From: Planctomycetota bacterium
Lineage (GTDB): Bacteria; Planctomycetota; UBA1135
Length of the DNA: 64,000 nucleotides
Reading direction: 5' to 3'
NCBI GenBank assembly: GCA_030748415.1
Contig: JASMMA010000005.1
Location: 67,434 to 131,433, forward strand
The notes under the pieces were generated by a model. It searched no databases, was not told the origin of the DNA, and saw only the letters and a program-made list of their open reading frames with translations. Of this stretch, positions 9,176 to 18,876 are shown piece by piece (the first letter of the stretch is position 1; the number at the start of each line of letters is the position of its first letter). Position numbers and translations under genes: made by a program.

Positions 9176-10073
9176 CTCCCCCATTCTCCCACAAGCCCCT
9201 GCTTTAGAGGGTCGGGTTTATCGCCCACCTTCTGAAGCAGATTCGCTTATTTTGCAGGTCACCCTTGGGTGTTCATACAACGAATGCACTTTTTGCGGGA
9301 TGTATCGGGATAAACCCTTCCGCATTCGGCCCCTTGAGCAGCTTCGGGCAGAAATCGCTTGGGCCAAGGAAGCGGTTCCTTGGACCCAAAAGGTCTTCCT
9401 TGCCGATGGCGATGCACTCGTGGCAAAGGCCTCACTCTTGGAAGATGTATGCGAGGCGCTAAACGATGCTTTTCCAAAGCTGAGGCGCATCAGCATTTAT
9501 GCTTCTCCGCAAGCTTTGGCACTTCGAACAGTCGAAGAAATGACGCGCCTCCAGAAGAAGGGGCTCACTCTTTGTTACTTAGGAATCGAAAGTGGAGACG
9601 ATAAAACCCTTTCCAAACTTCAAAAGGGCGTTGATGGCAACGAGATGATTCGCGTAGCACTCAAAGCTCATGAAGCCGGAATGAAACTTTCCACCATGAT
9701 TCTCTTAAACGCAGGCGGGCGGGAACTTTCCCAGCAGCATGCTCTTGGATCTGCTCGTGTCGTGAATGCAATTCAACCTCGCTTCGTGAGCACCCTTGTT
9801 GTGACTCCTGTTCCGGAAACACCCTTATGGGATGAGCTGCAAGCTGGAGACTTTGAAGAGTTAAGCCCCGTCGAGCTGGCGGCAGAGTTGCGCGAATTTA
9901 TTAAAGCACTTGAGCTAAAAGGTAGTATTTTTCGCTCCAACCATGCGAGTAACTGGTTGACTCTAGCTGGCACTCTCCCAAAAGATCAATCCGCCATGCT
10001 GCGCGCACTCAATGAGGTCCTTGCTCATCCTGAAAACGCAGCTTTCCGCCCGGCATGGCTCCGTGGGCTTTAA
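9168..10073 (+). CDS. Radical SAM protein with non-canonical start
   Basis: Radical SAM enzyme with the cluster motif CSYNECTFC (CX4CX2C), a variant spacing found in a family of uncharacterised radical SAM proteins. The next blocks are FLADGDAL, ISIYASPQAL, and the GIESGDDKTL motif near the middle of the barrel. The family normally has about 20 residues ahead of the cluster, here EGRVYRPPSEADSLILQVTL. That stretch lies upstream of the first ATG/GTG/TTG (TTG 9252) and downstream of an in-frame stop at 9162. The start must therefore be CTG 9168, ATT 9183 or another rare codon; 9168 is my choice. Reaction unknown. It sits between the peptidase and the peptide transporter. Confidence 0.85.
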   Translation: MNNSPILPQAPALEGRVYRPPSEADSLILQVTLGCSYNECTFCGMYRDKPFRIRPLEQLRAEIAWAKEAVPWTQKVFLADGDALVAKASLLEDVCEALNDAFPKLRRISIYASPQALALRTVEEMTRLQKKGLTLCYLGIESGDDKTLSKLQKGVDGNEMIRVALKAHEAGMKLSTMILLNAGGRELSQQHALGSARVVNAIQPRFVSTLVVTPVPETPLWDELQAGDFEELSPVELAAELREFIKALELKGSIFRSNHASNWLTLAGTLPKDQSAMLRALNEVLAHPENAAFRPAWLRGL

Positions 10074-10100
10074 TCCAGGGCTTTGCTAGGGTTGTCGGCC

Positions 10101-12023
10101 ATGTCCGACCCTGCCACCCCCACAACCGACAGTAAGGCCCCTCTTTTTGAACAGATAGGCCGCTTTTCTCCAGTCTTCTGGATTGCCAACTGGATGGAGC
10201 TCGTTGAACGCTTCGCCTATTACGGTGTTCGTGTAGTCCTCCCTGTATTCATGGTTGCCGCTTTCGAGCAAGGCGGCCCTGAGTTCACGCATATTCAAAA
10301 GGGAACCATCTATGGGATTTGGGCTCTTGTGCAATCTTTTGTTCCCATTTTCACCGGGGGCTTTGCTGATCGATACGGCTACAAACTCAACATTGCTATC
10401 AGTACAGTTCTGAAAATTATTGGCTACATTTTAATGGGGTACTGCATTTTTCTGGCTGAACGAATTGCTGGAATGCCACTCAAAGAAGCGCGACCACTCG
10501 GATCTGACAAAACTTATGAAATCTTCTTTGCTGGTGCCATGTTCCTCGCTCTTGGAACTGCCATCTTCAAGCCTGGCCTTCAGGGTTTGATTGCCCACCA
10601 AATGCCAAAGGAAAATGCCTCCTTAGGCTGGGGTCTGTTCTACCAGATGGTCAACATTGGCGGGTTTATTGGCCCCATGGTGGCTGGGGTTTTGCGTGTG
10701 CTGGACTGGTCTCATGTTTTCCTCGCCTGCGCAATTGGTATCGCCCTCAACTTTATTCCACTCTTCTTCTTTAAAGAACCCGACCACCATGGAGATGACA
10801 ACGAAGAAGGAATGTGGACAGTTCTCCTCAATGCAGTTCGTGGCCTTCTTGAACCTAGACTCTTCTTTTTCACGATTTCCTTTGCTGGCTTCTGGTTGAT
10901 GTTCTATCAACTCTTTGACATCCTCCCGAACTTTATTGATGACTGGGTGGATTCCCGCGAAGCTGCCAGCTTCCTTAAAACCTCAATTGAAGGAACTCCC
11001 CTCTTCCATATTGCAGGTGCAATCACCCTTTTCTTGGGTGGAGTCACCTTTATGACCAAGCGGGCCAACAAGCGACCAATGACAAGCAAAGGTATTGTCG
11101 CTTGGCTCTTTTTCGCCGCCCTCATGTTTGCGCTTCATTACCTCTGGCCAAGCCTCAGAGGCGCCAGCGGCCCTGCCCTATCGGTGCCAACCGTTCACGA
11201 TGGCAACCTAACCCAAGAATGGATGCTGAACTTCAACGCAATGTTGATTAGTTTCTTCGCTTTCGCAATGGGGTATTTAACAGGAAAGGTGAAATCTCTA
11301 AACGCCATCGTAATTGGCATTGCGATGTCTGCCATTGCAATTTACGCCCTTGGACTGAGTATGAGTGGGTGGTGGATTCTTGGGATGATTGGCTTCTTCT
11401 CCTTCGGTGAAATGACCGCAAGCCCAACCAAGATGCGCTATGTAGCCTCAATCGCTCCCCCTGGAAAGGAAGGCCTCTACATGGGATATGTGAACTTTAC
11501 CGTTGGCATTGGCTGGTCCATTGGCTCCGTTATTGCAGGAGAGTTGTACCAAGAGGGTGGAGACAAAGTTGTTTTGGCTCGAAAGTATCTTGTTGAAAAA
11601 GCAGGTGTCGCTGCAGAAAAGGTAGAAGCTATTTCTAGAAATGACCTCCTACCTTTCTTTGAAAAAACTGTGGGCGTGGACTCTTGGGGAACTAGGGAAC
11701 TTTTATGGGATGCCTACTCACCCTACGCAATGTGGTCCGTCTTTACTTGGATTGGAGTCGGCTCTCTACTTCTCATTATGTTGTACAACAAAGTAACGAC
11801 CGACGCAGATCAAAACCCGGATCACTCCTTTAATAAGAATGGAGCAAATTGGGTTCGCATGGCTCTTGTCCCAATTGTTTTACTTTTAATCTGGGCGTCC
11901 TATGACCGTGTAGTTGTCCAGGGCAAGGAAATAAAAGATTCGCTTGCTGTCATTGTTCAAGCCGTGATGTTCGGCATGATGCTCGCCGTGGCACTAACTA
12001 CCCCGAAAGAAAAGCAGACCTAG
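10101..12023 (+). CDS. POT/PTR-family proton-coupled oligopeptide transporter
   Basis: Major-facilitator membrane protein of 640 aa. The N-terminal helix carries [12 protein letters not shown], the ExxERFxYYG signature used by proton-dependent peptide transporters, followed by the [10 protein letters not shown] loop and the [13 protein letters not shown] helix. It is longer than the bacterial average (~500 aa) because of a large central loop (~370-390) and a C-terminal extension with two further hydrophobic segments. The ATG at 10101 removes six leading codons that precede the conserved start. It probably imports di- and tripeptides, which fits its place just after a secreted M16 peptidase. 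It overlaps the convergent phosphoglycosyltransferase gene by 4 nt. Confidence 0.9.
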   Translation: MSDPATPTTDSKAPLFEQIGRFSPVFWIANWMELVERFAYYGVRVVLPVFMVAAFEQGGPEFTHIQKGTIYGIWALVQSFVPIFTGGFADRYGYKLNIAISTVLKIIGYILMGYCIFLAERIAGMPLKEARPLGSDKTYEIFFAGAMFLALGTAIFKPGLQGLIAHQMPKENASLGWGLFYQMVNIGGFIGPMVAGVLRVLDWSHVFLACAIGIALNFIPLFFFKEPDHHGDDNEEGMWTVLLNAVRGLLEPRLFFFTISFAGFWLMFYQLFDILPNFIDDWVDSREAASFLKTSIEGTPLFHIAGAITLFLGGVTFMTKRANKRPMTSKGIVAWLFFAALMFALHYLWPSLRGASGPALSVPTVHDGNLTQEWMLNFNAMLISFFAFAMGYLTGKVKSLNAIVIGIAMSAIAIYALGLSMSGWWILGMIGFFSFGEMTASPTKMRYVASIAPPGKEGLYMGYVNFTVGIGWSIGSVIAGELYQEGGDKVVLARKYLVEKAGVAAEKVEAISRNDLLPFFEKTVGVDSWGTRELLWDAYSPYAMWSVFTWIGVGSLLLIMLYNKVTTDADQNPDHSFNKNGANWVRMALVPIVLLLIWASYDRVVVQGKEIKDSLAVIVQAVMFGMMLAVALTTPKEKQT

Positions 12024-13483
12024 CGACCTTTGAAAACCGCAGGGATGGTCATTAATAAAATCTTGATGTCCAACCAAAAGGACCATTGGTCAATGTACTC
12101 AAGGTCTAGCGCAACCCATTCCTCAAAGTCCGAAATGTCATTGCGGCCTGAAACCTGCCAAAGCCCAGTAATTCCCGGCTTCACACTCAAGCGTCGTTTC
12201 TGAGTCCGCTCATACATATTCACTTCGGAAGGAATGGGTGGGCGTGGACCTACCAAGCTCATGTTTCCTTTGAGAACATTGAAGAATTGGGGGAACTCAT
12301 CAATGCTGGATTTACGGATAAAAGCGCCAAATGGCGTGATGCGTGGATCATTGTGCATCTTGAAGGCGGGGCCCCCCATTTCGTTTAGGTGCTCCAACTC
12401 TTTTTTCTTGGCTTCAGCATCTGGAACCATGGACCGGAACTTGTAGCAGGTGAAGATTCTCCCCCTTACTCCAACCCGATCCTGGCGGAATAAGATTTGC
12501 CGCTTCCCGCCTCTTTGGAAGAAAAGGGCAACACTTACCGGGAGCATGACAAAGGGGATGGCAACTACAAGTAGCGAAGAGGCAACGAACAAATCTACAG
12601 CTCTTTTGGCGGCGCGTTCAAGATCGTCCATTGGAGAATGCGCGGCAGAAAGTGTGGTGATATTGTCAAAGGTTTCATAATTCCAACGCATGCCGGGGAA
12701 GTAGTTTCGAGGCAGGATATAGCGTAGAGAAATTCCTTGGTCCATGGCGGCTTCGAGGAATTCAAAAACTGAGCCGCGACGGCGGGGCATACCGTCAATC
12801 CAAATTTCATCAAGAGGTTCGGATTCGACGAAAGAAACCGCTTCCTTGAAGGAAAGAACTTGGGGATTTCCTGGAAGAGGGCCATCTGTCCAACTCCCCA
12901 CGCCCTCGTCAGGTGGTGCGGAAACTGCTAATACTTTGTAACCCCAGGAAGGGTGTTCAGCCAACCGGTTCAATAGTCCGGATGGGTCGCGGCCAGCAGT
13001 AGCAAGGACAATTAAATTTCGGTAGTTATAGCCCTTTGAGCGATAACGGAATGCAATGCCACGGATGACTAATCGGGATAAGAGGCCGAGGCTAGTATTA
13101 AGACAAAGGAATAACAAAATGTGAGTAAGCCGCCAATTTCGATATCCCTCCAAATCCAGAAGCTGAACAAACCCAAAGAGGCAAACGAACAAGAAAAGGT
13201 TGACCAAAATAATCCGAGCCCACTCTCCAACAATGTTCTTCATTCGTTGGCTTTCGTAAATACCAACTATCTTGAAGCCAGAAAAAATGGTGAACAAAGA
13301 GAAAACAAGAACCCTCAGGTGGAAAAAATAGCCTACTCCTGGCTCACTTGGAATGGAGCCCCTGAATACATCTTCAAAAAACCTTGGGAGTATTTTAAAG
13401 GCACAAAAATAACTCAATAGAACCGCTGCAACATCAAAGTAAATTAATGCGTTCTGAACTAGGACCCTGTGTCTTCTTAGCAT
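12020..13483 (-). CDS. Undecaprenyl-phosphate sugar phosphotransferase (WbaP/EpsE type)
   Basis: Polyisoprenyl-phosphate glycosyl-1-phosphate transferase that primes exopolysaccharide repeat assembly on the inner membrane. There are four N-terminal membrane segments (~10-130), a nucleotide-binding-like middle domain, then a membrane re-entrant helix (~290-315) and the PglC-like catalytic domain. That domain shows FRQDRVG, CYKFRSM, the Asp-Glu dyad in [17 protein letters not shown] and the [13 protein letters not shown] block. 487 aa matches the long WbaP type. It lies 15 nt after the GT4 gene on the minus strand, so the two are likely co-transcribed. Confidence 0.94.
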   Translation of the reverse strand: MLRRHRVLVQNALIYFDVAAVLLSYFCAFKILPRFFEDVFRGSIPSEPGVGYFFHLRVLVFSLFTIFSGFKIVGIYESQRMKNIVGEWARIILVNLFLFVCLFGFVQLLDLEGYRNWRLTHILLFLCLNTSLGLLSRLVIRGIAFRYRSKGYNYRNLIVLATAGRDPSGLLNRLAEHPSWGYKVLAVSAPPDEGVGSWTDGPLPGNPQVLSFKEAVSFVESEPLDEIWIDGMPRRRGSVFEFLEAAMDQGISLRYILPRNYFPGMRWNYETFDNITTLSAAHSPMDDLERAAKRAVDLFVASSLLVVAIPFVMLPVSVALFFQRGGKRQILFRQDRVGVRGRIFTCYKFRSMVPDAEAKKKELEHLNEMGGPAFKMHNDPRITPFGAFIRKSSIDEFPQFFNVLKGNMSLVGPRPPIPSEVNMYERTQKRRLSVKPGITGLWQVSGRNDISDFEEWVALDLEYIDQWSFWLDIKILLMTIPAVFKGR

Positions 13484-13498
13484 GGTTCTGGGCGAGGG

Positions 13499-14692
13499 CT
13501 AGCTCCCCTCCTCTGCTTTGCTTGAGTATAGCCTGCTTGGAATCCCATTCCCCATTGCAAGCGATGTAAACAAATCTTCTCGGTCCCTCACCATTCGTTC
13601 TGCACTGAAGTTTTGAGACACCACTCGGTGAGCATCTTCCCCCATCTGCATTCGGAGGCTAGGGTCACGCACTAAGGTCAGAATCCGGTCTGCCAAAGTC
13701 TCCCAATCTTCTTCATCAACTAGGTATCCATTTTGGCCATCGGTAATTTGCTCTGCTATGGAGCCAACATTGGTGCATACGGGAGGGCGGCGAGACGCCA
13801 TTGCTTCCAAAACAGAGTTCGGGAAGGTTTCAACCATTGCCCTGGAACAAAGCACGAACAAATCAGAGGCTGCGAGGATTTCTGGAATATCCGAGCGGCG
13901 GCCCAGCAGGAGGGCGTTTAACTCCAAATCTAGCTCCGCTCGTAATTTTTCAATCTCTCCTCGGGTTTCGCCATCGCCCACTAATAAAAAGCGAGTCTCG
14001 GGCACGGCATCGACCACTTTGCGGGCCGCACGAAGGAGAATGTCATGAGCCTTCTCAATCCGGAACGCTGCGACATGAGCAATGACTGGGGTGTCTGGAG
14101 GAATCTCGAGGGATTTTCTTGCCTCCTCGCGGCCATCGCCGGTGTACTTTGACAAGTCCACGCCATTGTAAATAACCACGGTTCTATCTCTTGGCAAGCC
14201 TTCGTGCTCCACCAAGTAGTCAGCGGCCGACTGGGCAACCGCCACATAGGCGTCATTCCAGGGCATGAGCCAGCGATTGGGCCGGTCAATAATGGAGTCC
14301 CCGCTTGGGTTCCGTGTGGAATGGTGGGTAGAGACAATTCCTGCCACTCCAGCGATGCGTGCGGCCAATCGGCCCCAGAACATACGATCCCCGCCGTCAC
14401 CAACTGTGCATACAACCTGAATCCCTTCCGACCGGATTATTCGGAGCAGTCGGACAAGAACCCGGACATCCCATTTCGCTGCAATAAGGTTGGAATAAAC
14501 CCGAACGCCCGATTCCTGAACTTCGGGTGCCAAGGGTCCAGCTTCCTTTAGGCAGGCCACCACTGGACGGCAGCGGGTGCGGTCCATTTTTTGGACAATC
14601 TCGGCAACCTTCCTCTCCATTCCCCCAACCCGAAGGTCAGTCAGAACAAAGAGAACGGGGACCGGTGCGGAAGGTGGGTGGGGGGGAGTCAT
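13499..14692 (-). CDS. GT4 family glycosyltransferase
   Basis: GT-B retaining glycosyltransferase of 397 aa. The N-terminal domain contains the LRVGGMERKVAEI block that follows the first beta strand. The C-terminal domain carries FLLVGDGETRGEIEKL and the EX7E motif in VETFPNSVLEAMA, which binds the nucleotide sugar. It acts at the cytoplasmic face, adding a sugar to the lipid-linked EPS repeat. Donor and acceptor cannot be told from sequence. It precedes the priming transferase gene and diverges from a second GT4 gene across a 63-bp gap that must hold both promoters. Confidence 0.9.
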   Translation of the reverse strand: MTPPHPPSAPVPVLFVLTDLRVGGMERKVAEIVQKMDRTRCRPVVACLKEAGPLAPEVQESGVRVYSNLIAAKWDVRVLVRLLRIIRSEGIQVVCTVGDGGDRMFWGRLAARIAGVAGIVSTHHSTRNPSGDSIIDRPNRWLMPWNDAYVAVAQSAADYLVEHEGLPRDRTVVIYNGVDLSKYTGDGREEARKSLEIPPDTPVIAHVAAFRIEKAHDILLRAARKVVDAVPETRFLLVGDGETRGEIEKLRAELDLELNALLLGRRSDIPEILAASDLFVLCSRAMVETFPNSVLEAMASRRPPVCTNVGSIAEQITDGQNGYLVDEEDWETLADRILTLVRDPSLRMQMGEDAHRVVSQNFSAERMVRDREDLFTSLAMGNGIPSRLYSSKAEEGS

Positions 14693-14755
14693 CCGCCGTG
14701 CATGGGGAGGTAGGGTCGAGGCTAGACTGTCTCGGCCACCATCCTAAGTGTACTC

Positions 14756-15931
14756 TTGACCGGCAAAAGCTACCGCATTCTGCAACTTCTTCCGACTCTC
14801 TCACAGGGAGGGGCGGAACTTTATGTATTAAGGCTGGCGAAGTTGCAGGTGGGTGGTCCGATAAAGTCGGTAGTCTGTTCCTTTTTGCGGGGCGGGCCTG
14901 TCGAGGATTTACTCCACGAGGCGAAGATTCCCCTGGAACTTCTCGCTTTACCACGACACTCCATTCGGAATCCATTCAAAGCAATACGAGACTGGCGCCG
15001 GATTTACCAAGCAGTCAAGAAGGTGGCTAGTCACCACAAGATTGACCTGATTCAAACCCACCTCTCCGATAGCGACTGGATTGGATTGATGGTTGGAAGG
15101 GCACTCAAAATACCTGTAGTCCTGACTTTTCATTCTTCAAAACTGCTCCCACCAGAGAGAAACCCTCGCGAACTTCGCTCACGATTCCGAATAGCGTTGC
15201 AGTCCAAGTTCTATCGTCGCGCAGATGCACTCATTGCAGTTGGCGCTGAAGTTCGGGACAGCTTGCTGAATTTTCCCGGAGTTGCTCCAGAAAAAGTGCA
15301 CCTCATTCCAAGCGCAATTGAAATGCCGCCGGAACCTAGCGAACAAAGGCGTGCGGAAATGCGAGAACAGAATGCTGAAATCATTTCGGGCCACTCTCCC
15401 ATTCTCTCCGCAGTGGGGCGCCTCGTTCCAAGCAAGGGTCACGACAGACTCATTGAAATGATGCCCACTCTTCTTGAAGAATTACCCCAAGCCCGCCTCT
15501 GGATTATTGGTGATGGCCCCGAACGGACACAACTCGCCTCTCTTATTGAGCAGATGAATCTTTCGAACTCTGTTTGTCTTCTTGGGGGAAGAAATGATGT
15601 CCCGGATTTGCTCGCTGCATCGGATGTCTTTGTTACCGGCACTCGACGCGAAGGGCTCGGATTGGCCGTTGCCGAAGGAATGGCCGCCGGCCTGCCTGTA
15701 GTTGGTTTCAAGGTAACTGGAATCGTAGATATTCTCGAGCATGAAAGAAATGGGTTCATGGTTGAAGACGGCAACTTGGCTGGCTTTGCGGAATCCATCA
15801 TTCGCCTTCAAGGGGAGCCAGGACTCTCCAAGGCAATGGGTGCTGAAGGGCGCAGAACCGCTGATGCCTTTGATGTCCGACACTCCCGTGAAAAAACGGA
15901 ATCGGTTTATCGAAAACTATTAGAGGCTTAG
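14756..15931 (+). CDS. GT4 family glycosyltransferase (TTG start)
   Basis: Second GT4 enzyme, 391 aa. LPTLSQGGAELYVLRLA is the N-terminal acceptor-side block; AVGRLVPSKGHDRLIEMM and LWIIGDGPERTQL mark the donor domain, and REGLGLAVAEGMA holds the EX7E pair. No ATG lies near the conserved start, so TTG 14756 is taken as the initiator. It probably extends the EPS repeat unit after the priming step. Its stop overlaps the convergent flippase stop by 4 nt. Confidence 0.9.
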   Translation: MTGKSYRILQLLPTLSQGGAELYVLRLAKLQVGGPIKSVVCSFLRGGPVEDLLHEAKIPLELLALPRHSIRNPFKAIRDWRRIYQAVKKVASHHKIDLIQTHLSDSDWIGLMVGRALKIPVVLTFHSSKLLPPERNPRELRSRFRIALQSKFYRRADALIAVGAEVRDSLLNFPGVAPEKVHLIPSAIEMPPEPSEQRRAEMREQNAEIISGHSPILSAVGRLVPSKGHDRLIEMMPTLLEELPQARLWIIGDGPERTQLASLIEQMNLSNSVCLLGGRNDVPDLLAASDVFVTGTRREGLGLAVAEGMAAGLPVVGFKVTGIVDILEHERNGFMVEDGNLAGFAESIIRLQGEPGLSKAMGAEGRRTADAFDVRHSREKTESVYRKLLEA

Positions 15932-17250
15932 CTTCTGTTTCGAATTATCCCAACAATCCTCCCTACATCGGAGGGCCGAGGAATCAACATAGAAGAAAGT
16001 GGAACGCCCACCACTTTGGAATAAATGGTCGAAAGAATAACTCCGTGCAAGGTGTAACAAACAAGAGACGCAATTGCGGCGCCTACAATTCCAACGGTTG
16101 GAATAAGCCAAATGTTCAACCCGATGTTTAAGGTTAAAGCGACTGCAGCGGAGTAAGAGGCATAGGCGGGAAATCCACGACCCAGAAGATCGGTGTTGCA
16201 AATTTGCCCGACATTCCCAAACACTAAGCCTGGCAAAAAGATTGCGAAGGGGAGGAGGGCAGGAGCAAACTCTTCGCCAAAAAGAACTGGCACAAGGGGC
16301 CACGCAAGAAGAACTGCGACGGTTGCAACAGGAAAGCCAACCCATAGGAAGCACCGTGTTGCCAAAGGGGTCAAGATTTTCGTTTCTTCACCCGACCTGC
16401 CCATGATTCGTGGCACAAGAGACCGCTCAACGGCAAAGCCGACAACTTGAAACAGCATCGCAAGAGATGAAGCTAAAACATAAATCCCAACATCTGACAC
16501 GGGGCGCCAGATTCGAACGAGGGCCACATCAATCCTGAAAAGCATAAAGACGGCAATGGAGGCAGGCAGGGTTCGAATTCCGAACCGGAAAACTTCAGCC
16601 AGCCGTTCCCTGGAAAGCCGCTTGGGGCCTTTCCAAACTTGGGACAGAGCAATGACGGCGAATAGATTCCCAAGGGCAAAAGATAGGAGCCTGGCTACGA
16701 CGGCCATGGTGACCGAGGCCCCATACTGGTGGAATAGGATCCAGAGCGCGGCCGCGAAGGAGCCTGTTTGAACCACTTTTGCCATATTTGAGGCCAAAAT
16801 AGCTCTTAAAGCTACCAATTGGCCGCCGAGGAAACTCTCCAGCAGTAATAGGGGAAGGGACAGGACGGAGAGGGTAATTGCTATTTCTACCCCCCCTTGT
16901 GCTGCGAGAACCTCCTCAAAGCCCTCCCCTTGAACAAATTCCAATAACCAGGGAAAAAAGAGGAGCAATACCCCGGAAAAGAGGACTCCCGAGAACACGC
17001 CAAAGGAAATTGCATTTAAGGAAATGCTTGCAGATTCCGATGGATTCTTCGCTGAAAACCGCGTGCTCGCGGTCCCAAAGCCCCAATTCACGATTGCCCG
17101 AGTCGTTTCAGGAATGAGAACGATTAAACCAAAAACACCCCTACCATCTGCCAATAGCCACCTCGCGAGGAGGATTCCGGCTACAAATTGGAGCCCCGCC
17201 CCAGCAAGCTGGAGGATGACTGCGCCGCCACTATCTCGAAGTAGGCTCAT
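15928..17250 (-). CDS. Polysaccharide flippase (Wzx/MOP superfamily)
   Basis: 440-aa polytopic inner-membrane protein with about 12 to 14 hydrophobic segments arranged in two halves. The first segment (GGAVILQLAGAGLQFVAGIL) has the look of the oligosaccharide flippase family. In a Wzx/Wzy pathway it would move the undecaprenyl-linked repeat unit to the periplasmic side. The neighbouring Wza-, Wzz- and Wzy-like genes support that role. It is divergent from the exporter gene over a 157-bp intergenic region. Confidence 0.88.
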   Translation of the reverse strand: MSLLRDSGGAVILQLAGAGLQFVAGILLARWLLADGRGVFGLIVLIPETTRAIVNWGFGTASTRFSAKNPSESASISLNAISFGVFSGVLFSGVLLLFFPWLLEFVQGEGFEEVLAAQGGVEIAITLSVLSLPLLLLESFLGGQLVALRAILASNMAKVVQTGSFAAALWILFHQYGASVTMAVVARLLSFALGNLFAVIALSQVWKGPKRLSRERLAEVFRFGIRTLPASIAVFMLFRIDVALVRIWRPVSDVGIYVLASSLAMLFQVVGFAVERSLVPRIMGRSGEETKILTPLATRCFLWVGFPVATVAVLLAWPLVPVLFGEEFAPALLPFAIFLPGLVFGNVGQICNTDLLGRGFPAYASYSAAVALTLNIGLNIWLIPTVGIVGAAIASLVCYTLHGVILSTIYSKVVGVPLSSMLIPRPSDVGRIVGIIRNRS

Positions 17251-17407
17251 GTTTAAGGGGCTTTTTGTCCGAAGGAAGGTTCACCCAAAGCGAACAGGCG
17301 AATGGTACACCCAAGATAGCCACCCCGACAACTTCTTGGAATTACCCCAAACTCCTGCTCCAAAACAACTTAGACACCCCCGAAATTCGAACCAATCCTT
17401 GCAAATC
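17251..17407. promoter_or_regulatory. Divergent promoter region of flippase and EPS export operon
   Basis: This 157-bp gap separates the minus-strand flippase ATG from the GTG proposed for the exporter lipoprotein, so it should contain both promoters. I found no convincing -35/-10 pair, inverted repeat or RNA element in it. Confidence 0.35.
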
Positions 17408-18859
17408 GTGAAAAAGGCCACCCTCAAGCTCACCTGCGCCTTACTGATAAGCCTTCCTGCATGCGCATCTCATGTGATGGTGAAGGACGCTCATTTCAAT
17501 GAGGGAGCAGTCCTGAGCGAGGACACAAGTAAGGATTTTTGGTGGCCAAAACATCCACAATCGAAAAAGAACACAAATCCTGACCGAATGAACTTAATTG
17601 ATGATGGGACTTTGGGGGTCGGAGACAAAATTCAGCTTGAATACTCTCGGGTAGCAAATGAACTCGCCCCCTTAAAGGCTGGGGATCGCATCCGAGCCCA
17701 TATTTCAGAACTCAATACAGACAATACTAATCGTGTATTGCGCGGGATTCGTTCAGAAGCGGGCAGTTATGAAGCCACCCAGATGGGCGAAAAAGTGCTC
17801 CTTGAGTTTGCTGTTGGACCTGAGGGGAAGATGAAGCTCTCTCTTGATGGTGATAGGGTAGAAAAAAGAATAACTGGCTTTACTTGGATAGCTGCTCAGA
17901 ACAAGCTTAAGAAGGAGATTGGGGATCTTGTAAATGGTGTAGTGAGAGAAAGCCCGACGGTTGAGATTCAAAAGGGGCTCATTGGGAACCTCTTGGCCGA
18001 AAATGACGAAATTGAAATTGTGGTTGGTGGGCTTCCTGAAGGTGTGGAACCCTTAACCGCCACCTCTGTCGTGATTGGCGGAAACATCCGCTTCCACCCC
18101 ATTGGAAATGTTTTTGCCCATGGAAAATCGCTGGATGAAATTCAGGAAGAGATTTTCTCAAAGCTTCGAGAGTCCTACTCCCAAGCAATTGTTACTGTGA
18201 AGCCCGTCAAGTTTGAAGACAAGGCAAAACAATTTATGGCAACTCTTGTGAGTGGAGAATTGGGAACCGTCCGGGACTTCACAGTCTGGAACGAGGGCCA
18301 CATTTCAGTTCCAGGTTTAAACGAATCGATTGAGGTTCGTGGCCAACTTCCAAAGGAAATTGAAAACACCATTAACGATAAGCTTGCCCAATCATTAGGT
18401 CCCATTTCTGTTTCCCTAACCAAAGTATTTGATGCTAATGCTTCCTTTTCAATTGTGGGTGAGATTGAAAAGCCTGGCTCCTACCCAATAGAAGGACCCG
18501 TGACATTGGTCGAAGCGTTGGCGACTGCTGGCTGGGGCAATGATTGGGCTGATCTTGAAAGAGTTGTACTCATTAAAAAGATTCCTAGAAAAAATGAACG
18601 CGAAGGCGAGAAAAAGAGTACTAGAAAAAATGAGTCCGAAAGCGAGAACGATCCTCCATCTCTAACTTCCTTTGTCCGCCTTTACGATGTCTATGGGGCT
18701 CTCCATCATGGATCTGGTCTTCCAAATGTTTTCGTTGACCCCGAAGATGTCGTCCTTGTTCCCCGCACAGATGTTGGCAACCTGAACGCCTGGGTTGAGC
18801 AGTACATCCGCAACAACATGCCTGTCCCATTCGGCACAAGCTACCGTGTAGGCTCCTAA
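17408..18859 (+). CDS. Wza-like outer-membrane polysaccharide export lipoprotein with repeated export domains
   Basis: From GTG 17408 the protein has a lipoprotein signal (LLISLPAC lipobox) and about 483 aa. It has three stretches resembling polysaccharide-export modules: LGVGDKIQLEY to VEIQ, LAENDEIEIVV to ATVKPVK-type strand, and LGTVRDFTVWNEG to VSLTK. They are followed by an SLBB-like FSIVGEIEKPGSYPI unit. Typical Wza proteins have one export module plus SLBB units, so the extra copies are unusual. A charged insert near residue 395 arises from a near-duplicate 28-bp sequence. It should form the outer-membrane channel for the polymer. The open frame runs further upstream, but that part is antisense to the flippase gene. 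Confidence 0.85.
   Translation: MKKATLKLTCALLISLPACASHVMVKDAHFNEGAVLSEDTSKDFWWPKHPQSKKNTNPDRMNLIDDGTLGVGDKIQLEYSRVANELAPLKAGDRIRAHISELNTDNTNRVLRGIRSEAGSYEATQMGEKVLLEFAVGPEGKMKLSLDGDRVEKRITGFTWIAAQNKLKKEIGDLVNGVVRESPTVEIQKGLIGNLLAENDEIEIVVGGLPEGVEPLTATSVVIGGNIRFHPIGNVFAHGKSLDEIQEEIFSKLRESYSQAIVTVKPVKFEDKAKQFMATLVSGELGTVRDFTVWNEGHISVPGLNESIEVRGQLPKEIENTINDKLAQSLGPISVSLTKVFDANASFSIVGEIEKPGSYPIEGPVTLVEALATAGWGNDWADLERVVLIKKIPRKNEREGEKKSTRKNESESENDPPSLTSFVRLYDVYGALHHGSGLPNVFVDPEDVVLVPRTDVGNLNAWVEQYIRNNMPVPFGTSYRVGS
18585..18648 (+). repeat. Two-copy in-frame tandem repeat in the export gene
   Basis: Two copies of a 28-bp unit (18585-18612 and 18621-18648) share about 24 of 28 positions with a period of exactly 36 nt, that is 12 codons. 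They encode the charged RKNEREGEKK/RKNESESEND stretch and keep the reading frame. Confidence 0.7.
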
Positions 18860-18876
18860 GTTCAAGACATTCAATA

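Noticed and set aside
14527-15030. 167-codon plus-strand frame across the GT4/GT4 gap
   Set aside because: Overlaps both glycosyltransferase genes, has low-complexity composition and no motif.
17024-17407. N-terminal extension of the exporter frame by 128 codons
   Set aside because: It runs antisense through the flippase start, is low in features, and the lipoprotein signal sits at the internal GTG 17408.
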